A stretch of DNA of 64,000 nucleotides from a bacterium (GCA_021789605.1 JAJYJI010000001.1:1-64000); one strand, 5' to 3'; positions 9,217-19,807 are shown, counted from the first letter of the stretch. A program made the numbers and translations. Notes: generated by a model not told the origin, from the letters alone.

Positions 9217-9909
9217 ATGTCCGAAAAAATTAACGATATCTTTTCTTCGATAGCTTACGTTTACGATTTTATGGGGCATTTTTTTACCCTGGGGATTGAC
9301 GGGATATGGCGTAAAATGGCCGCGGAAGAAGCCATAGCCGATAATAACGCATACAGGATTCTCGATATTGCGACCGGTACGGGTTCAATCGCGATTGACA
9401 TTTCGATAAAAGCAAAGAGGGCAAAAAAACGGGTAGAGATTATAGCCGTCGATTTTAATCCCGATATGCTTAAAATTGCCGAAAATAAAATAAAAAAGAA
9501 AAAAATTAATAATATTTCATTCAAAACGGAAGACGCGATGAATCTCGACGAACCGGGCTGCGCATACGACGTAGTCACCGCGGGGTTTTTGCTTAGAAAC
9601 ATCGACGACGCCGAAATATTTGCCGAAGAAGTTAAAAGGATTTTAAAAAAGAACGGAAAGTTTATATTGCTGGAGATGGGCAAACCGCAGGACGGTCTTT
9701 TGGCGGCGTTTTTTAAATTATATTTTTTGTTCATAAGGCTCATAGGTTCGCTGATTAATAAAAATGCTTACCGCTGGCTGACTTACAGCATACTGTCCTT
9801 CGACAGGAATAAAATGGTGGATATATTATCAGGTAAAGGATTTAAAGATTTAAAAATTAAAAATCTGCCTTTACATATAGGTTTTTTAATAACGGGCGTA
9901 AAAGAGTAA
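9217..9909 (+). CDS. UbiE/MenG-like quinone methyltransferase
   Basis: ILDIATGTGSIAIDISIKA...NPDMLKIAENK...LRNIDD...LEMGKP class I SAM methyltransferase of UbiE type. Confidence 0.85.
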   Translation: MSEKINDIFSSIAYVYDFMGHFFTLGIDGIWRKMAAEEAIADNNAYRILDIATGTGSIAIDISIKAKRAKKRVEIIAVDFNPDMLKIAENKIKKKKINNISFKTEDAMNLDEPGCAYDVVTAGFLLRNIDDAEIFAEEVKRILKKNGKFILLEMGKPQDGLLAAFFKLYFLFIRLIGSLINKNAYRWLTYSILSFDRNKMVDILSGKGFKDLKIKNLPLHIGFLITGVKE

Positions 9910-10185
9910 AAAGGCAAAATATATAAACATCCCGGCTAAATTACCCGAAATTGCCGTTAGAAATCCGTAAAACCGCTTAAATATATTAATATAATTATAG
10001 GCAGGCGCGTGATGAGCAGCTTAGCCGCGCTTCGTTCGACGCCTGCGCCGTATTTCCGGCCGCGTTTATCGAGGCATATTTTTGACGCGGGCAAAAGATG
10101 CGGATATAAGCATGCCGTTTATGAGCCCATGCGGAAAGGGAATTTTCTGCCTGCAATTTCGGGAATTAAAAAAATTAAAAAAATA

Positions 10186-10214
10186 TTGACTTATGACTTT
10201 TAAGTCATTATAAT
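10186..10214 (+). promoter_or_regulatory. promoter TTGACT-N17-TATAAT with palindromic operator ATGACTT-TT-AAGTCAT in the spacer
   Basis: Read directly; palindrome 10193-10208 fills the spacer upstream of the tolC/emrA-like pair. Confidence 0.65.
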
Positions 10215-10394
10215 AAAAAAAGGATGCGGAATATTTTATTTTATACGTAAATTTTAGCCCGTATATATAAAATAAATATAAAATAAATAAGCGGAAAATA
10301 ATAACGGCGCTTAACTTAACGGAAACCGAAGCCGAACTTTGCCCGTATTCAAATTAAATTAAACTAAATTTTTTAGCGTAAAAGAAATTATTAA

Positions 10395-11819
10395 ATGCAA
10401 ACGAAATATAAAAAATATATAAAGTTCATGAGAAATAAAATATGCTGTCTTAACATGCCCTTTTTAATTTTCGCTTTATCTTTAGCATGCTCTTTATATT
10501 TTATGAATTTCGGCGTAAAATATGCTTGCGCATTTTATCCAAAACCCGCCAAAAGGGTCATTACTTTAAATGAGGCGTATAATCTTGCGGCACGCCATAA
10601 CGGCGGCATAAAAGCCGCAAAGGAAAGTTATTACCGCTCCACCCTTTTAAAGTGGTCGGCCGCGGGCATGCTTTTGCCGTATGCCGCTCTTAACTACACC
10701 GACCAGAGAATGCATGTTAATTCCGCGCCCGCTCCGGCGTCAGAATCCGGCATGATGAGCAGTATTTTTTTATTCTTTTTCCCAAACTATGAATACAGCT
10801 TTACTATAAAACAGCCTCTGCTCGATATAGGCGCTTTTCCGGCTTATGCCGCGGCGCAAAATACTATAAAATCGACCAAAATGTATCTGAATAACGTTTC
10901 CGCTTCGACCCTTTTTAACGTTGCGGCCGATTATTACACCGTTTTAAACGATTTGAGTTTAATTAAGGCGGATTCCAAAACTTTTAACGAAGCAAAATCG
11001 CATCTCGAACTTACCAAGGCAAAATTACGGGCCGGACTTGCCATTATTACCGACCTTCTTCAGGCAAAATCGCAGTTTTATTCCGCAAAACAAGAACTTA
11101 TAAGTTCAAAAAATTCGTTAAAAGCCGCAAAAGCCAATCTCGCGTCGCTTCTTGGGATAAGCGGCCGTTTCGGCGTGGCCAATCCCCCTGAACCCGCTAT
11201 TGAAAAAACTTCGTTAAAAAAATACATAATGCTTGCCTATAAAAATAATCCCGGCTTAAAATCGTTGAAGTTTGCCCAAAAATCCGCAAACGACGAAACG
11301 CTTTATTATGAATCCCAATATATTCCAAAAATTGACTTTACGGCTTCCTACAATGCTCTTTCAAACGCCCATTTTATACCGCAGGGTTCTACCAATTACT
11401 GGACGGCGGGAGCTACGCTGACCATGCCTTTGTTTCAGGGAGCGGCGAGGTTCATATCTATAGAGAAAGCGCGTTCGGAAGCAAACCAGTCTATGTACGG
11501 CATAGTTCAGGCTAAGCGCGATTTGAAAGCGCAGGTAATATCGGAATTTTATAACGTCCGCAGTTTGAAATACCAGACGGGCGCCCTTCAACACGAAGAA
11601 AAATTTGCGTCTAAAAATTATATGCTTGTCGAAGAGGAATTTAAGGCGGGAGTCGCGACAAGCGTTGACGTGGTAACCGCGCTCGCGGAATTGACGAAAG
11701 CAAGGCACAATCTCTTATCGGCAAAATTAAGCTATTACGAATCCGTTTTAAATTTGCAAAGGCTTATCGGCTTATTTAAGAGAAAACTTATAAGATTGAA
11801 CGCGGACAGGCTTAATTGA
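10395..11819 (+). CDS. TolC-family outer membrane efflux protein
   Basis: 474 aa, signal segment, VITLNEAYNLAARHNGGIKAAKESY...VVTALAELTKARHNLLSAKLSYYESVLNLQRLIG. Confidence 0.92.
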   Translation: MQTKYKKYIKFMRNKICCLNMPFLIFALSLACSLYFMNFGVKYACAFYPKPAKRVITLNEAYNLAARHNGGIKAAKESYYRSTLLKWSAAGMLLPYAALNYTDQRMHVNSAPAPASESGMMSSIFLFFFPNYEYSFTIKQPLLDIGAFPAYAAAQNTIKSTKMYLNNVSASTLFNVAADYYTVLNDLSLIKADSKTFNEAKSHLELTKAKLRAGLAIITDLLQAKSQFYSAKQELISSKNSLKAAKANLASLLGISGRFGVANPPEPAIEKTSLKKYIMLAYKNNPGLKSLKFAQKSANDETLYYESQYIPKIDFTASYNALSNAHFIPQGSTNYWTAGATLTMPLFQGAARFISIEKARSEANQSMYGIVQAKRDLKAQVISEFYNVRSLKYQTGALQHEEKFASKNYMLVEEEFKAGVATSVDVVTALAELTKARHNLLSAKLSYYESVLNLQRLIGLFKRKLIRLNADRLN

Positions 11820-11872
11820 ACCTAAAACGTTTTATAATATATATTTATAATAAATTAACATGGTGGCGTTAA

Positions 11873-13030
11873 ATGAACGGAGATAACGAAAAAACAGGCG
11901 GAAGCAAAGATAGCGGCTCATTTGCCGGAGGAACTAAGTTTAATAAAAAAAATATTATTACCGCCTCCATTATACTATTGCTCGCAATAATAGGGGGCGT
12001 ATTTGTTCTAAGGTGGTATATTTTCGGACTTACCCATGTATCTACCGAAGACGCCGAGATTGACGGGCACATAGTATCGGTAAGCACGATGGTTCCGGGA
12101 AATATCACGGCGTTATACGTCCGCAAGAACGAATACGTCAAGAAAGGCATGCTGATTGCCCGCATAGACGATTCCACTTACCGTCCCGCTATGCTTCAGG
12201 CAAAAGCTAATTACGAGCTTGCAAAAGCAAGGCTGTTCAGCGCCGGCGGGAATATAGGCAGGTATATCGGAACAAATTTTAACTCTTATTATCTCGCAAA
12301 ACTTTCTTACAGAACCGCCCTGGCCGATTTGCACAAAGCAAAACTTTCATATGAACTTAACAAAAGAAACTATAGCCGCGATTTATTGCTGTTAAAAAAG
12401 GAATTTATCACGAAACAGCAGTTCGATGCGGTGCATACCGCATATTTGGTATCAAAACAGGCTTATCTCGCGGCGCTGTCGTCCGTCGGAACCGCCAGAA
12501 GAAATTACTTTCAATCCAATTACATGAAAAATAACGTCGCCGCCAATACCATAACGACCCTTAAGCCCCTCGAAGCAGACGTTAAAATTGCCAAAGCGGC
12601 ATACAAGGTCGCTTTGGCCAATTACAAAAATACTTTTATATATTCTCCTATAAACGGCGTCGTAACCGAAAAAATGTCCTATACCGGAGAATATGTTACG
12701 CCCGGCACCCCCATAATTATGGAAAACAATTCCATCAGGGTCTGGGTAACGGCAAACGTCAAAGAAAGCGTTATAGGAAACATTAGAAAGGGAGAGCCGG
12801 TAAAAATAAGCGTCGATTCCTTTCCGGGGAAAGATTTCGACGGCGTAGTAAAATTCGTCGGCTCGGTCAGCACTTCTAAGTTCGCGTTAATCCCCACAAA
12901 CAATCCTTCGGGGACTTTTACGAAAGTAACGCACAGGCTTCCCGTAAGGATTAAAGTATTAAACGACCCGAAACACATTTTAAAACCGGGAATGATGGTC
13001 GAGGTAACGATAAATACCGCTGAAAAATAA
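11873..13030 (+). CDS. HlyD/EmrA-family membrane fusion protein
   Basis: VSTEDAEIDGHIVSVSTMVPGNITALYVRKNEYVKKGMLIARID...YSPINGVVTEKMSYTGEYV. Confidence 0.93.
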   Translation: MNGDNEKTGGSKDSGSFAGGTKFNKKNIITASIILLLAIIGGVFVLRWYIFGLTHVSTEDAEIDGHIVSVSTMVPGNITALYVRKNEYVKKGMLIARIDDSTYRPAMLQAKANYELAKARLFSAGGNIGRYIGTNFNSYYLAKLSYRTALADLHKAKLSYELNKRNYSRDLLLLKKEFITKQQFDAVHTAYLVSKQAYLAALSSVGTARRNYFQSNYMKNNVAANTITTLKPLEADVKIAKAAYKVALANYKNTFIYSPINGVVTEKMSYTGEYVTPGTPIIMENNSIRVWVTANVKESVIGNIRKGEPVKISVDSFPGKDFDGVVKFVGSVSTSKFALIPTNNPSGTFTKVTHRLPVRIKVLNDPKHILKPGMMVEVTINTAEK

Positions 13031-13188
13031 ACCGAAAAATAAAGATAATTTTAGATTATTATACTTATATGCGGCGGTAAATATAAAATTAAAATAATAT
13101 ACGGGAAGCCAAAATACGCCAAATTTTTAAAATTAATTAATTTAATTAACCTGTCGATAGATTATTTATAACATAGAGGTTGTAAAAA

Positions 13189-13590
13189 ATGAATTTTAAA
13201 ATTAATTATAAAAAATTTTTATTCGTTACTATTTTGACGGCGGCCGCCGTCATATTTTCAGGACTCCGCATAGCGCTGCCAAAAGCCGCATACGCATACG
13301 GGAACGGCGGCGGAAGATATCTTTTTAATTACTATAATTGCTTGGATTGCCATATGATAAAGGGAATAGGAGGCACATTAGGCCCCGCGCTGTCTAATTA
13401 CGGCAGTAAAAACAAAAGCTACGGCTGGACGGCGGCGCAGATAAAAAATCCGCAGTCCCATTATAAAAAACCGGGTTCTAAAATCGTCGTGAACGGTAAA
13501 ACTTATTATGCGGTAATGCCTTCTTATAATTATATCCCGTCCGCGGATTTAGAAAAGATAATATCTTATTTAAACTCTTTAAAAAAATAA
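13189..13590 (+). CDS. small mono-heme c-type cytochrome
   Basis: Signal-like N-terminus, YYNCLDCHMIKGIGGTLGPAL, C-terminal PSADLEKIISYLNSL. Confidence 0.88.
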   Translation: MNFKINYKKFLFVTILTAAAVIFSGLRIALPKAAYAYGNGGGRYLFNYYNCLDCHMIKGIGGTLGPALSNYGSKNKSYGWTAAQIKNPQSHYKKPGSKIVVNGKTYYAVMPSYNYIPSADLEKIISYLNSLKK

Positions 13591-13607
13591 CGGTAAAACG
13601 CAAAATT

Positions 13608-14498
13608 TTATAAATCTCCGCCGCCGGGGTCGGTATTGCCGCCGTTATCGTTTCCGCCGTTTTCTATGCTGAGCCCGTTTTTAAACAAAATGTTCGTCCA
13701 CGGATAAGTTAAATCTATATCGTATTCCTCAAACTTTTTTGCAATTTCGAAATTGATGTCGCTTATTATAAAATGCCTTCTTATGGGCGACGATATCCAT
13801 ACTATAAGTTCGAGGTTGAAAGACGAAGCCCCTATATTGACAAACCAGACGGACGGTTCCGGTTTCTTTAAAACCTCTGGATTTTCTTCCGCTATCTCTA
13901 AAAGAACCTTTTTTGCAAGGTCTAATTTAGAAGCGGTTTCCTCGATGCCTAACGGTATATGCAGCCTTATTTTAGGGTCCCTGTGCGACCAGTTTATGAC
14001 GTTTGACGTTATAAAATTAGAATTCGGAACTATTATGGAAATATTGTCCCTCGTCGTAATCGTGGTGCTTCTTGCCCTTATATCCGTAACTATTCCGTCG
14101 TAACCGGAAACGTCGACGTATTCGCCTTCTTTTATAGGTTTTTCGAACAGTATAATAATTCCGGAAATAAAGTTGCTGATAATATTCTGCATTCCGAAAC
14201 CTATTCCTAGGCCTATCACGCCTGCCAAAAATGCGAGAGAACTTAAGTTGATTCCCAGAACCTGAAAAGCTATGAAAAAGCCTATTATTAAAATAATATA
14301 TTTGATAAACCTCGTTACCGTTTTTATAAACGCTTTGTTTAAAGTTTTATTTTTTTTGAATTCCCTTTTAATTATAAAAGCGAATAAATATGCAAATAAA
14401 TAAGCGCCCAGAATAATCAGAATGGACGTAACTATAGATGACAGCCTTATCTTGTTTCCTCCTATCGTATATATTTTGTCCGTTAAAAATTGAAACAC
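13608..14498 (-). CDS. MscS-family mechanosensitive ion channel
   Basis: FLAGVIGLGIGFGMQNIISNFISGIIILFEKPIKEGEYVDVSGYDGIVTDIRARSTTITTRDNISIIVPNS. Confidence 0.94.
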   Translation of the reverse strand: MFQFLTDKIYTIGGNKIRLSSIVTSILIILGAYLFAYLFAFIIKREFKKNKTLNKAFIKTVTRFIKYIILIIGFFIAFQVLGINLSSLAFLAGVIGLGIGFGMQNIISNFISGIIILFEKPIKEGEYVDVSGYDGIVTDIRARSTTITTRDNISIIVPNSNFITSNVINWSHRDPKIRLHIPLGIEETASKLDLAKKVLLEIAEENPEVLKKPEPSVWFVNIGASSFNLELIVWISSPIRRHFIISDINFEIAKKFEEYDIDLTYPWTNILFKNGLSIENGGNDNGGNTDPGGGDL

Positions 14499-14605
14499 AG
14501 CCGTCTCCGTTTATTTTTTCGTTACGTTTTTATTATAATATATTATAATGTATAAATATAAAATAAAAATAGCTTAAATATAAAATAAAATTATAAAAAT
14601 ACTAA

Positions 14606-15685
14606 GTGATAAAAAGAAGACATACTCGCGCAATTAAAGTCGGCAGCGTTACCATAGGCTCGGACGCGCCCGTCAGCGTTCAGTCGATGACGAACACGAT
14701 TACCGAAGACGCGGTTTCCACGATAAAGCAGATAAAAGAATTGGAAAGCTACGGCTGCGAAATAGTCAGGGTAGCCGTAAATACCGAAGAAGCCGCAAAA
14801 TCTTTAAAAGTTATAGTAAAAGGGGTGGAGGCGCCTTTGATAGCCGATATCCATTTTGACCACAGGCTTGCCTTGGCTTCGATAGATGCCGGAGTTAAAT
14901 GTTTAAGGATTAATCCCGGAAATATAGGGGGGAAGGAAAAAGTAAAAGAAGTCGTAAGCGCTTGCAGGGATAAGGGGATACCTATAAGGATTGGGGTAAA
15001 TTCGGGTTCGCTCGAAAAAGGAGTTTTAGATAAAAACAGCGGGGATTTTGCTTTAGCGATGGTCGAAAGCGCCCTTAAGCATGTTAAGCTTTTAGAAAAC
15101 GAATCTTTTTACGATATTAAAATATCCCTGAAGTCCGCCGACGTTCTTTCAACCGTTAGGGGATACGGGCTTTTGGCGGAAAAAAGCGATTATCCGTTCC
15201 ATATAGGCATTACCGAGGCGGGAACGGTTTTTTCAGGGGCCGTAAAATCCGGAGTAGGGCTGGGGATTTTGCTTTATAACGGCATAGGCGATACGCTGAG
15301 GGTTTCTTTAAGCGGCGACCCCGTAATGGAAGTTATAGCAGGGCGCCATATTTTAAGGGTTCTGGGATTAAGGCGCGGCGGAGTCCAGTTAATATCCTGT
15401 CCCACCTGCGGGCGCGCGGAGATAGATATTGCGTCTATCGCGAGGGATTTTGAAAAAGTTTCGGCTAAAATCAAGTCCGACATAAAAGTAGCCATAATGG
15501 GATGCGTCGTGAACGGTCCCGGAGAAGCAATGCACGCGGACGTCGGCCTCGCCGGCGGAAAAGAAAAGTCCGTTTTGTTCTCTAGGGGAAAGATGATAGG
15601 AAAATACGGCAATAACGAAATATTGGCCGCGCTGGTAAAAGAGGTGGAGAGCCTTACGGGAGAAAAGACGGCGTCCGATTCCTAA
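14606..15685 (+). CDS. ispG: 4-hydroxy-3-methylbut-2-enyl diphosphate synthase
   Basis: GTG start; SVQSMTNT...IADIHFDHRLAL...RINPGNIGG...SCPTCGR...MGCVVNGPGEA. Confidence 0.97.
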   Translation: MIKRRHTRAIKVGSVTIGSDAPVSVQSMTNTITEDAVSTIKQIKELESYGCEIVRVAVNTEEAAKSLKVIVKGVEAPLIADIHFDHRLALASIDAGVKCLRINPGNIGGKEKVKEVVSACRDKGIPIRIGVNSGSLEKGVLDKNSGDFALAMVESALKHVKLLENESFYDIKISLKSADVLSTVRGYGLLAEKSDYPFHIGITEAGTVFSGAVKSGVGLGILLYNGIGDTLRVSLSGDPVMEVIAGRHILRVLGLRRGGVQLISCPTCGRAEIDIASIARDFEKVSAKIKSDIKVAIMGCVVNGPGEAMHADVGLAGGKEKSVLFSRGKMIGKYGNNEILAALVKEVESLTGEKTASDS

Positions 15686-15767
15686 TTATAATTTATTTTG
15701 CAATATTTATCAGGGAATTAATTTAAAAAATATTTACGGTTTAAAATCTAAAATTACAGGAGCCAGC

Positions 15768-17480
15768 GTGAAATATTCCGCATTTTTTATTCCTTCTTTA
15801 AAGGAAGACCCCAGAGAAGCGGTGCTAAAAAGCCACAAATTACTTTTAAGAGCCGGTTACGCAAGACAGCTTTCGGGGGGCATTTATACTTATCTGCCTC
15901 TCGGTTTAAGAAGCCTTAAGAAATTAGAAGATATAATAAGGCAGGAAATGGATTCGGCGGGAGCGGTAGAGCTTTCGATGCCGTTTGTGCAGCCGCTGGA
16001 ACTTTGGAAAGAATCGGGAAGAGACGAGGATTACGGAAAGGAATTATTGAGGTTCAAAGACAGGCAGGGCAGAGATTTTTGCCTTGCCCCTACTTACGAG
16101 GAGGTCGTTACCGACCTCGTCAAGAAAAACGTCAGGTCGTACAAAGAACTTCCCCTGACCCTGTATCAGATACATCTTAAATTTAGAGACGAGATGCGTC
16201 CCAGATTCGGTTTAATGAGGGCAAAAGAATTTATTATGAAGGATGCCTATAGTTTCGATATAGACGAGGACGGCATGGACGCAAGCTATAAAAAAATGAG
16301 AAAGGCCTATGAAAATATATTTAGCAGGCTCGGGCTGGATTTTAAATTTATCAAAGCTCAGGCTGGAGAAATAGGGGGAAAATATTCGGAAGAACTTATG
16401 GTCTTTTCGGAATACGGAGAAGACAAAATAGTCGTTTGCGAAAATTGCGGAAATTATTCTTCTATCGACGAAGCCGATTCCATAAGCGATTATAAGGGGG
16501 CGCTTGAATCGTGCAGACAGCCATTAATGACCAAACTCTTTACTCCGGGAAAAAAATCCGTCGAAGAAGTATCGGAATACCTTAAGGTAGATAAAGACTG
16601 TTTCGCTAAAACGCTTATATACGAAACCGAATCCGGATTCATTGCGGGGGTCGTAAGGGGAGACAGGGAAATTAACGAACATAAGCTAAAAAAAGCCGCC
16701 GGAGTTAAAAACTTATTTCTTGCGAAAGACTCGGACGTCGAAAACATAACGGGAGCGCCTTGCGGTTTCGCAGGCCCGTTCCGTTTGAAAGGACATATCC
16801 GCGTCGTTATAGACGAAGAGATTAATAATTCGGAGTATTGGATAACCGGAGCAAACGAAAAAGACGCCCATATGGCAAACGTAAAGCCCGGACGCGATTT
16901 TATGCCGGATATAACGGCCAACATAAGAAGCGTGCAGGCCGGAGACAAATGCGCCAGATGCTCCGGCAGGCTGGAGATTAAAAACGCCATCGAACTTGGG
17001 CATATTTTTAAACTCGGCGAAAAATATTCCGAGATTTTAAACGCAAGATTTTTAGACGAAAAAGGCGAATACAGGTTTTTTGTTATGGGCTGTTACGGCA
17101 TAGGGGTGGGAAGAACCCTGCAAACCCTAATAGAAGTTCTTTCCGACGAAACTGGAATAAACCTTCCGGTTTCCGTAAGCCCGTTCGTTATAGCCGTAGT
17201 AAGCCTTAACGCCGGCGATGCGGACATAACCGCGCTTTCCGAAAAAATTTACGGCGATATAACCGCGATGGGAATCGACGTTATTTACGACGACAGAAAG
17301 TTATCCGCGGGCATAAAGCTTAAAGATATAGATTTAATAGGCATACCTTTCAAAATAGTAATCGGCAATAGGACGATTAAAGATGAAAAATATGAACTTA
17401 TTATAAAGTCCGGCAATATAAAGGAAGTTTTTGACGACCTTGAAAGTTTGTATAAAAGGGTTAAAGAACTTTTAAGATAG
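15768..17480 (+). CDS. proS: prolyl-tRNA synthetase
   Basis: GTG start; LLLRAGYARQLSGGIYTYLPLGLR...TYEEVVTDL...FRDEMRPRFGLMRAKEFIMKDAYSF. Confidence 0.98.
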   Translation: MKYSAFFIPSLKEDPREAVLKSHKLLLRAGYARQLSGGIYTYLPLGLRSLKKLEDIIRQEMDSAGAVELSMPFVQPLELWKESGRDEDYGKELLRFKDRQGRDFCLAPTYEEVVTDLVKKNVRSYKELPLTLYQIHLKFRDEMRPRFGLMRAKEFIMKDAYSFDIDEDGMDASYKKMRKAYENIFSRLGLDFKFIKAQAGEIGGKYSEELMVFSEYGEDKIVVCENCGNYSSIDEADSISDYKGALESCRQPLMTKLFTPGKKSVEEVSEYLKVDKDCFAKTLIYETESGFIAGVVRGDREINEHKLKKAAGVKNLFLAKDSDVENITGAPCGFAGPFRLKGHIRVVIDEEINNSEYWITGANEKDAHMANVKPGRDFMPDITANIRSVQAGDKCARCSGRLEIKNAIELGHIFKLGEKYSEILNARFLDEKGEYRFFVMGCYGIGVGRTLQTLIEVLSDETGINLPVSVSPFVIAVVSLNAGDADITALSEKIYGDITAMGIDVIYDDRKLSAGIKLKDIDLIGIPFKIVIGNRTIKDEKYELIIKSGNIKEVFDDLESLYKRVKELLR

Positions 17481-17512
17481 ATTACGAAAACAGGCGCGTG
17501 TTTTGATAAAAA

Positions 17513-17548
17513 AATCCCGCGTTTTTTTAATTGAAAAAACGCGGGATT
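17513..17548 (+). terminator. intrinsic terminator between proS and convergent fmdB-like gene
   Basis: AATCCCGCGTTTTTTTAATTGAAAAAACGCGGGATT. Confidence 0.88.
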
Positions 17549-17583
17549 AAATTTTTAACCGGACGACCGTCCGTTAATTATGC

Positions 17584-17805
17584 TCAGCCGAATCCGCTGT
17601 GTCCTCCGCCGCATGAACCGGAACCGCCGGAAGCATAACCGCCGGAATACCCGCCGCTTCCGCAGCTGCTGAAAGAACTGACTCTTTTTACAGGTTTCGG
17701 CTCTCCGCAAACGGGACATTTTAAATCTTCGCTCTTTTCGCTGAGCCTTTGATAAATTTCAAATATTTTTCCGCATTTTTTACATTCGTATTCGTATATA
17801 GGCAT
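17584..17805 (-). CDS. FmdB-family zinc ribbon protein
   Basis: MPIYEYECKKCGKIFEIYQRLSEKSEDLKCPVCG, Gly/Ser-rich tail. Confidence 0.95.
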   Translation of the reverse strand: MPIYEYECKKCGKIFEIYQRLSEKSEDLKCPVCGEPKPVKRVSSFSSCGSGGYSGGYASGGSGSCGGGHSGFG

Positions 17806-17948
17806 TTATATATTTCCTCCTTTAGTCGTTTTTAAAAACCGCGCAGTATACCTTTACCTTTTAACTTCGGCCTTTTATATTAATTTTATCATAAAATAGG
17901 TTAAAATTCAATTTTTATGATTTTTTTTATGATTCTCTGTTTGCGGCT

Positions 17949-19367
17949 TTAAAGCTTTCCGGTAACAAGCTTTATATAATATTTATCTATGTTTAAACTG
18001 TACAGGGTATTCATATAATTTACTTTTGCAGTTTTATACTCGTCAAGCGTCCTGTCCAAGTCTATCAGCGTCGTTATTCCGGCCTTATATCTGTTTGAGG
18101 TTATCTTTAAAGTCCGGTTTGCGTTTAAAACCGCAAGTTTTGCAACCTTCGTATTCATAAGGTCGGTTTTATACTGCAAATATGCTTTTCTAACCTGCAT
18201 TTCTATTTTGCTTTTCAAAAGCCCCTGATATTCGAGCATCGTATTGTATCCGGTTTTTGATTTTTGCAGATTATTATAATCGTATAATCCGGAAAAAATA
18301 TTAAATTTAAGCATAACCGTTAAAGCGTAACCATAGGAATCGTCGGGATGAATGGCGGGTCCGTTGCTGAAATAATCGTAGCCGGCTACTAATTTAGGCA
18401 AAAATTTACCCTTTGCGGTTTCGATGCCGAGCTTCATATTTTTTTTATTAAGAAGAAGGGCTTTGTAATCCGGCCTATTGCCGAGAGCCGTTTTTTGCAG
18501 ATAATTTATATCGAACGATTTGCCTTTGCCGTAAGAGCCGTAGCTTAAAACGCTTGTAAGGCGGTATCTGGAATTTATAGGAATACCGATATTAATATTT
18601 AAAAAATATCGGGCTAGCATGTAATCCTTTTTTGCCGATGCAAGCTTTTCTTTCATGCCGGCAAGTTCGACGTCAGCCCTTAAAACATCGGAAGAAACGA
18701 CCTGTCCAGCCTTGAAAAGATTTTCGGCGAGGGTTTTGTAAGCCTTTGCCGTTTTTACTACGCTTTTCATAAGTTTAACGTATTGTTCCGCCAGTATAAC
18801 GGAATAATATGCCTTGGCGACATTATAAAGCACTTTTTGTCTGGTTTCGCTTAAACCTTTTTCTACCGACCGTTTATGAAGGTCCGCCCTTTTATATCCT
18901 AAATATATTTCACCTCCCATAAACAGAGGCTGTTCGACGGAAAATTCGGATTCGTAATTGTGAATCATTCCGGGTTCGTTTAAAAAATTTGGGCTGAAAT
19001 AGCTTTGAACATTTTGGTTTGTAAGTATTTTCTGATTTAATACGCTGCCGAACGCATAAAGCGGATTGTCGGTGTTAAGATATATTTCGTTAAAATTTAT
19101 TTTCGGGAGGAAGCCGCTGAAAGCCTCTTTTTCTTCGTAACCGGCCGCATTTAATTTAATTTTTTCTATTTTTAACATCTTGTTGTATTTTAAAGCATAT
19201 AGAAAAGCCTGATTTATGGACATAGCGCTTGTTTGAAAAGCAAAGGATTTTTTTGCGCATAGCCCAGCGGATATAAACGAGAGAAATATTATAAGCGCGG
19301 TAAGCGCGGATTTTAAATTTAAACCCGATGAAACCGCTGTGTATTTGGGCGAAAGGTCTTTATTCAT
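17949..19367 (-). CDS. TolC-family outer membrane protein
   Basis: MSINQAFLYALKYNKMLKIEKIKLNAAGYEEKEAFSGFLPKINF...AGITTLIDLDRTLDEYKTAKVNYMNTLYSLN. Confidence 0.92.
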   Translation of the reverse strand: MNKDLSPKYTAVSSGLNLKSALTALIIFLSFISAGLCAKKSFAFQTSAMSINQAFLYALKYNKMLKIEKIKLNAAGYEEKEAFSGFLPKINFNEIYLNTDNPLYAFGSVLNQKILTNQNVQSYFSPNFLNEPGMIHNYESEFSVEQPLFMGGEIYLGYKRADLHKRSVEKGLSETRQKVLYNVAKAYYSVILAEQYVKLMKSVVKTAKAYKTLAENLFKAGQVVSSDVLRADVELAGMKEKLASAKKDYMLARYFLNINIGIPINSRYRLTSVLSYGSYGKGKSFDINYLQKTALGNRPDYKALLLNKKNMKLGIETAKGKFLPKLVAGYDYFSNGPAIHPDDSYGYALTVMLKFNIFSGLYDYNNLQKSKTGYNTMLEYQGLLKSKIEMQVRKAYLQYKTDLMNTKVAKLAVLNANRTLKITSNRYKAGITTLIDLDRTLDEYKTAKVNYMNTLYSLNIDKYYIKLVTGKL

Positions 19368-19450
19368 ATATATTAATAATTATATATTTGATTTATAAAT
19401 TTAATCTGCGATAATAAATAATTAATTTAAAATTTTAACGGTTTTTATTA

Positions 19451-19807
19451 TTATTTATGTATATTTAACGGGATATACTTTTCGATTTTTGAATTATTCG
19501 CATTATGATTTTCGTTAGAAGAGCCGCCGTTGCCGTATTCTTTTAAATCATTAAAAATTTTTTCTATCCTTTTGTCGTTAAGCTCGTAACACATCATGAC
19601 GCCGTCGCGCTTGCAGCTGACGATGCCTTTGTTTTTAAGGGATATAAGATGCTGAGAAACGGTTGCCTGGGGAAGGCCGAGCGACTCCCATATATTTTTT
19701 ACGCATGATTTCTCGTTAACCAGAACTTCGATTATTTTGAGCCTTATCGGATGCCCCAGCGTTTTAAGAAGTTCGGCTTCCGCAACATATTCTTCGTTAT
19801 TTTTCAT
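19451..19807 (-). CDS. ArsR-family transcriptional regulator
   Basis: EAELLKTLGHPIRLKIIEVLVNEKSCVKNIWESLGLPQATVSQHLISLKNKGIVSCKRDGVMMCYEL. Confidence 0.95.
   Translation of the reverse strand: MKNNEEYVAEAELLKTLGHPIRLKIIEVLVNEKSCVKNIWESLGLPQATVSQHLISLKNKGIVSCKRDGVMMCYELNDKRIEKIFNDLKEYGNGGSSNENHNANNSKIEKYIPLNIHK

Noticed and set aside
10009-10203. 64-aa ORF on plus strand
   Set aside because: No recognisable domain; it overlaps the promoter/operator at 10186-10214, so probably non-coding.
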